Origin: Picochlorum sp. 'celeri'
Taxonomy: Eukaryota; Chlorophyta; Trebouxiophyceae
Assembly (NCBI GenBank): GCA_010909725.1
Contig: JAACMV010000014.1
Location: 1,096,501-1,160,500 of the forward strand
DNA: 64,000 bases
Direction: 5' to 3'
Part shown: piece by piece, positions 59,220-64,000 of the stretch
Numbering within the stretch: position 1 is the stretch's first letter
Layout of the letters: each line of letters begins with the position of its first letter
The notes under the pieces: generated by a model
What the model was told of the DNA's origin: nothing
Database searches by the model: none
Seen by the model: the letters and a program-made list of their open reading frames with translations, nothing else
Position numbers and translations under genes: made by a program

Positions 59220-61560
59220 AGATGGATTAGAACACATTTTTTTATTATTCGTGTTATTGTTGTGTTTTCTGAATCCACGAATCAGTGTGTGTGTGTGTGT
59301 GGAGATATGTATGGAGCTGTTTTGCTGTTTTGTTGGTTGAGTCTGTGGATGGTGGGTGAGCACACATTGTGTGCTATTGCTACTACTACTCCCTTCGTTC
59401 TTTTCTACCTCTCGAGCAGCAGCAGCAGTATTTATTGTTGTTTGTTTTTAGTAGTAGTAGTAAACCAATAGTAATAGTTGTAGAGAAGAAGAAGAACAAA
59501 AGGTGTAGCTCTTCAAAGGTTTTTTTCATCCATCTCCACAGGGAGGGTAGATAGACTGAAGGCATCGGTCCGACATGGTATTGGACCGATCGGTGAGGTC
59601 GGCCTCCTTTTCTTTTTCGGGCGTGTCCGTCCGTAAATGAGGACAATAAAAAAGGACGACCATCGAAACCACACGCTTTCCCCGCTCGGCCACACACTCA
59701 GCGTGCTTTTTTCATCTCCCATCACAAGAGACATTTGACCGATGATGGTAGTTTCACTTTTGTTGTTTCTTTCATCATCCTATCGAAGACCTCTTCTGAT
59801 GGGGGCGCCTGGATATGTGGAGCACACACAGGTGGAGAGGAGGAGAGAGCTGTGGAGCAGTCTTTCAACACGACGAGATCTTCCCCCATTCCCACCATTC
59901 CAAGAAGCGTCGCAATTGTATATATACTATCCTACTACTATGCTCATTGCAACACGTGTAGTCTAAGTAAGTAAGACAATGTGCCATGCATGATGATGAT
60001 ACTGAGATACTAGTTGCTCCAGCATTAGTGCAACGTTACTCTAGTGCTTGCCACAGCTTGCTTCTTGTTGTGAAGAAGACGAATTCTTTTCATTCTTTTT
60101 CTTGTTTCATGTCTTCTATCTATTCTTTTTATATATGCTACTACTATTATACCTCTCTTTTCCATCTCATATGTTCTCTGTGTAGGGTAGCTCCAGGTTG
60201 TTCTTCTGGTGTGTGTGTGTTTCATTCTGTTCTGTCATGTTCCTATTGGTTCATATTCTTGTTCGTGTCGATTGGTGTGCATGTCATTATCATTATTATT
60301 ATTACTATTTCTCTAACTATTATGAGATATTATAACTTTCTTTTGATTGCTTTGTTGGTGTGTTGTCTCGTGTTATAGTAGTAGTAGTAGTAGCAGTGAC
60401 ATTAGCAGTAGCAGTAATATACACTGGTGTGCTGGACGGTTGGTTTTGTTGTTGTTGTTGTATATAGCGTTGCTGTTTTTTTATACAACACTCTTCTTTC
60501 GATTGATTTGGTTGGTATTTCTTTGGTTTTTGGTGGTGGTCCCAGTCAAATCCAGGGATGGTGGGAAGATCGCCATTCTTCCTGTTACGAGATGCTCCCT
60601 CTTCTTCAGACGTGGCAGCAGACCTGTTTGTTGTTTTGTACTGGGTGTGCGGCGTTATTTTTTAATGATGGGCGTTTATTATTATTATTCTTTAAAATTG
60701 GTATTTTTCTTCTTCTTAGTACTTACTTAATATTGTGTCCTTCTGTTGTTGTCGTTGTTGTTGTGAAGAAGAAGGAGAAGAAAAAAGATATTCTTTTCAT
60801 TCATGCATAGCCTAGTATAGATTGTCGTTGTGTCATTATCATACCATAATGAGATTTTTATCTTTTGATTTTGCTTTGCTTTGCTTTGCTTTTGTGTTGG
60901 TCTTTGTTAGTCTTTCTTCTTCTTTGCTGTACTGTAACCCAACGAGGTCTTCCTTTTCCAAAGAAGCGTCGCGATTGTATATATACTATCCTCATTGCGA
61001 CTCCTCATGAAGTCGACGTTCAAGTACATAAGTAAGTACGTACGCGTGCCTTCTTGTATGATAAGCTACTGAAAAACTCCAAAACCATCGGTGTGAGGTT
61101 GGTTCCTCTAGTAGTGCTTGTTGTTGTTGTTGTTGTGAAACAAAGACAATCCTTTTTTCATTCTTTCTCGTTTTCATGTCTTTTATTTATTTCTTTATTT
61201 TTTTCATATATTATACTACTACTACTACTATTATTATTGCACCACTTACTCTCTCTCTCTCTCAGATGTTGTCTGTGAGTGTATCCTATCTCTCTCCAGG
61301 TTGTTCTTCTTGTCGTGTGTTTCGTTGTGTCGTGTCGTGTCGTGTTATTCTTGGTGGTGTGGATTATTGTTGTGCATGTTATTGTTGTCATTATCAATGA
61401 AGAGGAGTATTATGAGCTATTTTGTCGTGTTTTTTTGGTTGGTGTGTTTTTTTTGGTTAGGGTATTTTGGTCTTTTTGGTGGTGTTTTTTCTTGGCTTAA
61501 TTTTTGATTTTTGTGATGTTTTCTTATTTTTGGGTAGTTTATTATTTTTTATTTAGAAAT
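59220..61560. repeat. T-rich low-complexity tract with diverged ~1.06-kb-period duplication
   Basis: Long runs of TTG, TAG/TAC and TTA-type trinucleotides dominate. The segment from about 59895 (aagaagcgtcgcaattgtat) to 60340 recurs, diverged, at about 60960-61420 (aagaagcgtcgcgattgtat), in the same orientation. Both copies contain atatatactatcct, a gttgtgaa..ttttcatt block and ccaggttgttcttct. No credible gene is present. Confidence 0.6.
59621..59665 (-). repeat. Inverted short copy of the dispersed repeat core
   Basis: The reverse complement reads tggtcgtccttttttattgt followed by a tttacgga end, matching the first ~40 bases of copies A and B. Flanks do not match, so only the core is shared. 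Confidence 0.5.
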
Positions 61561-64000
61561 TGTGTTTATTTTTTGTTTGTGTGGCGGAGTGGGTGCTAGT
61601 ACTGCGTTATTTACCCTCATTACCCTTGGCCCGGGAGAACGACATAGGCACAGGGTATAGGGTAGGTTACCGTAGTCCTGATTTCTCTCTCCGGCAAACC
61701 CTTGGAAACGAGCAGCCGGGACCTATGGTTCGAGCCCCTGTCCGTTGCTGTCTCGCCCCCAGGCCTTTAAGTAAACCGTGCCAAACCACACGAGGCCTGG
61801 CTCTGCTGAGCCTCGCTGGCAGAGTGATTTACCTCAGAACTTTGACTCTGAACCTGCAGCCATGCCAGACGCGGCAACTCGCCATTACCACAAGGCGGGT
61901 AAGTTGCAGTTCCAGAAATTATCTGGCGGGATCCTCATGAATGGGCCGATCTGTCAGTGAAAAACCTGACCGTCCTCAACCATGTCTCTTTGCGGATCTC
62001 CCATTGATGGTTGTGCCAAGTTGAATTGCACTTTAGTCGAACGAAGCCCTTTGAAGATGTTCGGTACTGACTCACCGTGAGGAATGAGCCGTTCTAACGC
62101 TGGGGCAAGTAGGCCTCCCCCCCAGAACAATGGGTGCTTGGAATGGTGCATAGCTCGGCCGGCCGGCACGGGACAGCTTGAACGTTTGCTCCCACTCCAC
62201 CATATATCGACTGATTTTTGGCGTTTAACGCCTCAAACAGCGAACCCACGGCTGCCGTGCGTGCTCCTGGTAATCAGCATTTCTTTATCCGGCAGCATGA
62301 GCGCATTCTTTGGCGCAAATGCGGCTATTTCAGGGCCTGGGACCATGATTGACCCCCCCCCCCCCCCTGGCCAACCCACGCCGCCGATGGTTTCCGTGTT
62401 TCGGCGTGTGGATATCGCTTGAGGCGCACTGCTACGCACTAAGTGGGTGCGCTCTGCCGCTGTAGACTTCCCGCCCTGGAACTCTATATAACCCATATAG
62501 GGGCGCGACGTCGGGAAGCTCATATAAGATTATGCCGATGGTCAAGGCCGCGTCGTTGGCGGGCGACCATCGCGCCGGTGGAGGTACTGGATGGCTAGTC
62601 CTACCATAACCCTTCGTTTTAACCTGCAAATACATTGATTTCAGTCGTCCCGTCATGAATCGCTTCGCAGAATCAAGTAATAGTATCAGCGCCGGGAAGT
62701 TTCGCCGGAAGTGAGGCTGGAGAACATATCAACGCCTCGTCATGCTAGTGGCGGCATTCTGGAATTGAGTTTGTGGTGCAGGCGTTCAGTGTAATCCGCG
62801 GTCCGGGGCGTGATCTTCGAAGCTGCAACAACGTGGAGTTGGCAGCAGATCTTGAAGGATCTCGTAGTTAAGGCAACTTTGTGAGCCTTTCTTTCCCGGT
62901 CCGCGGTGGTCGGTGACTGAGGGGGTCCGCCTTCATTGGGTTCTAGTTCCTGATTCGCAATCTAGAACTGCCCCTTCCAGCGTTATGTAGAAGACACTCC
63001 AGGACCCAGGTGTCTGCCTGAGGATTAGACGCTTTCCTAGGCCGCCGGTGTGCGAGATATGGGCTTCATAGCTGTGAGAACGCACATGACCCCTGTAATG
63101 GCTCTGTTGCGCTGGATGAACATCGACAGCCCGCTGGGTGGCATCTGGGATCATTACTTTGCGGATATCATCGTATCAGCCACGGCGGAACAGGATGGAA
63201 CGCCGAGAGGTGGGTGTCGACATGTCTGCTCAACGAGGCTTGTGGCTGGCGGAAACTTGATGAAGCCAGTTCATGGCACGTCCATTGGGTCTTTGCGACT
63301 GGAAGCAAATGTCGTGGGTTGTTGTAGGGTCACCCGGAATTGGCAGTTTATAAAGCGCCTGACCAGCCTGCCGACCGTCGCACCGTCATGCAGACTCTGC
63401 AGACCCCAGGGGACGTAAGCGGGCCCAATCGTTGCTGGAACGCTCCTGATTTAACGCGCTGATGGATGTAGACAGGTAATGCTCTGTCGTGTCATAACGC
63501 TGGGAACGCGGTGGTGCATGCAACCTGGTATGGAAGCCATGCTGCGCAAAAATCCGTCTACATAATATTGGCTGTTCTGGATTGACCTGGAACTAGTTAC
63601 CCGCTGCCATGACGCATGTCTTGGTGTGCGTGCTGTGTGCAGTGAATAGAAGCCCCGGGATTGCGGCGCCTGCTGGCGGATTCCACGCCCGTTGCGCCTG
63701 ACGAACTTTGAATGCTGAGAGCCTATATAACAGTCCCGCCGGCCAAGGAGATTTGACAGGATGCTGTATTTTGCTGCGATCAGCAATATGTCTGCGGTTC
63801 CTATGGTAATATTTTGGCCTGAGAGCACCTTGGCGGCTCTGGGTACTTTCAAGAAGGCCCATGTGTGTTGAGGGTGGCCGGCCTGCAGATTACAATGGGC
63901 ACCCTGCCGCTGATGAAAGTGAGGATTACCTGACCTGGATTGCCGAGGTGGCTGGATCAATTGGTGGATGTGGCGGTTCTCGAATCGGTCAGCCGGCACG
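61560..64000. other. GC-richer, non-coding terminal tract of different composition
   Basis: Composition changes sharply after the T-rich tract at about 61560, to mixed, GC-richer DNA. No frame longer than about 180 codons and none with a full protein motif is found. A run of 15 C lies at 62353-62367. A short frame at 61948-62003 reads like the start of an ABC-transporter ATPase but is cut by a stop. Decayed transferred DNA, subtelomeric filler or a join to unrelated sequence are all possible. Confidence 0.45.
62353..62367 (+). repeat. Homopolymer C15
   Basis: Fifteen consecutive C bases follow ccatgattga. Such runs are prone to length error in sequencing and assembly. Confidence 0.9.

Noticed and set aside
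61727..61737. A tRNA-like B box (ggttcgagccc)
   Set aside because: The flanking bases do not form a T-arm stem, and no matching D-arm, anticodon arm or acceptor stem can be drawn.
61560..64000. Telomere repeats or a CRISPR-like array at the right end
   Set aside because: No TTAGGG/TTTAGGG-type runs and no regularly spaced identical repeats are present.

Overview
The window is nuclear DNA of a photosynthetic eukaryote, most likely a small alga. It encodes a plastid-type Rieske protein (PetC) with a transit peptide, plastid/bacterial-type RsmH and FtsH, and an arsenosugar-pathway radical SAM enzyme. Alongside these are typical eukaryotic nuclear genes: THOC2, TBCE, RanBP1, RPN5, CLN3, Ku80, and mitochondrial DHODH, COX6B and QCR6. 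Genes are densely packed on both strands with short spacers. Many have no intron or one to three small ones. I placed about 30 introns by reading-frame continuity; most are 61-76 nt with GTRYGT-like donors, and most lie near the 5' end. PetC and QCR6 carry the longest (146 and 165 nt). I cannot name the lineage from sequence alone. The PetC presequence has no signal peptide, which fits a primary plastid.

Layout. 0-10 kb: DHODH, an unknown membrane protein, TBCE, a metallophosphoesterase, a PPIL3-type cyclophilin, ornithine aminotransferase and a TRIC-like channel. 10-20 kb: a small plastid-like membrane protein, CLN3, a coiled-coil protein, RsmH, a small one-helix protein, a 58-residue Cys-rich protein, FtsH and ArsS. 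20-36 kb: a membrane-anchored serpin, a TrmJ-like SPOUT methyltransferase, a VTT-domain protein, an SDP1-like patatin lipase, an EEP-fold-like protein, PetC, a small coiled-coil protein, THOC2 and a long coiled-coil protein. 36-42 kb: a probable mobile element, with an intact Tnp2/CACTA-like transposase of about 1,100 residues head-to-head with a basic, spliced protein of unknown function. 42-56.7 kb: Maf, a duplicated DUF1538 membrane protein, a TcdA/Tcd-type E1-like enzyme, Ku80, an SPT2-like protein, COX6B, a GAF-like/TM protein, RanBP1, a helical BAR-like protein, RPN5 and QCR6.

56.7-64 kb is gene-poor and repeat-rich. It holds a dispersed ~190-bp repeat (two direct copies and a short inverted core), long T-rich low-complexity DNA with diverged ~1.06-kb-period duplications, and from ~61.56 kb a tract of different, GC-richer composition with no credible gene. 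The arrangement resembles a subtelomeric or decaying region, but I see no telomere repeat.

Most of the window is ordinary housekeeping sequence. The best candidates for something new are the two-gene Tnp2-like unit (36.4-41.4 kb), the duplicated DUF1538 protein, the membrane-anchored serpin and the terminal repeat region.
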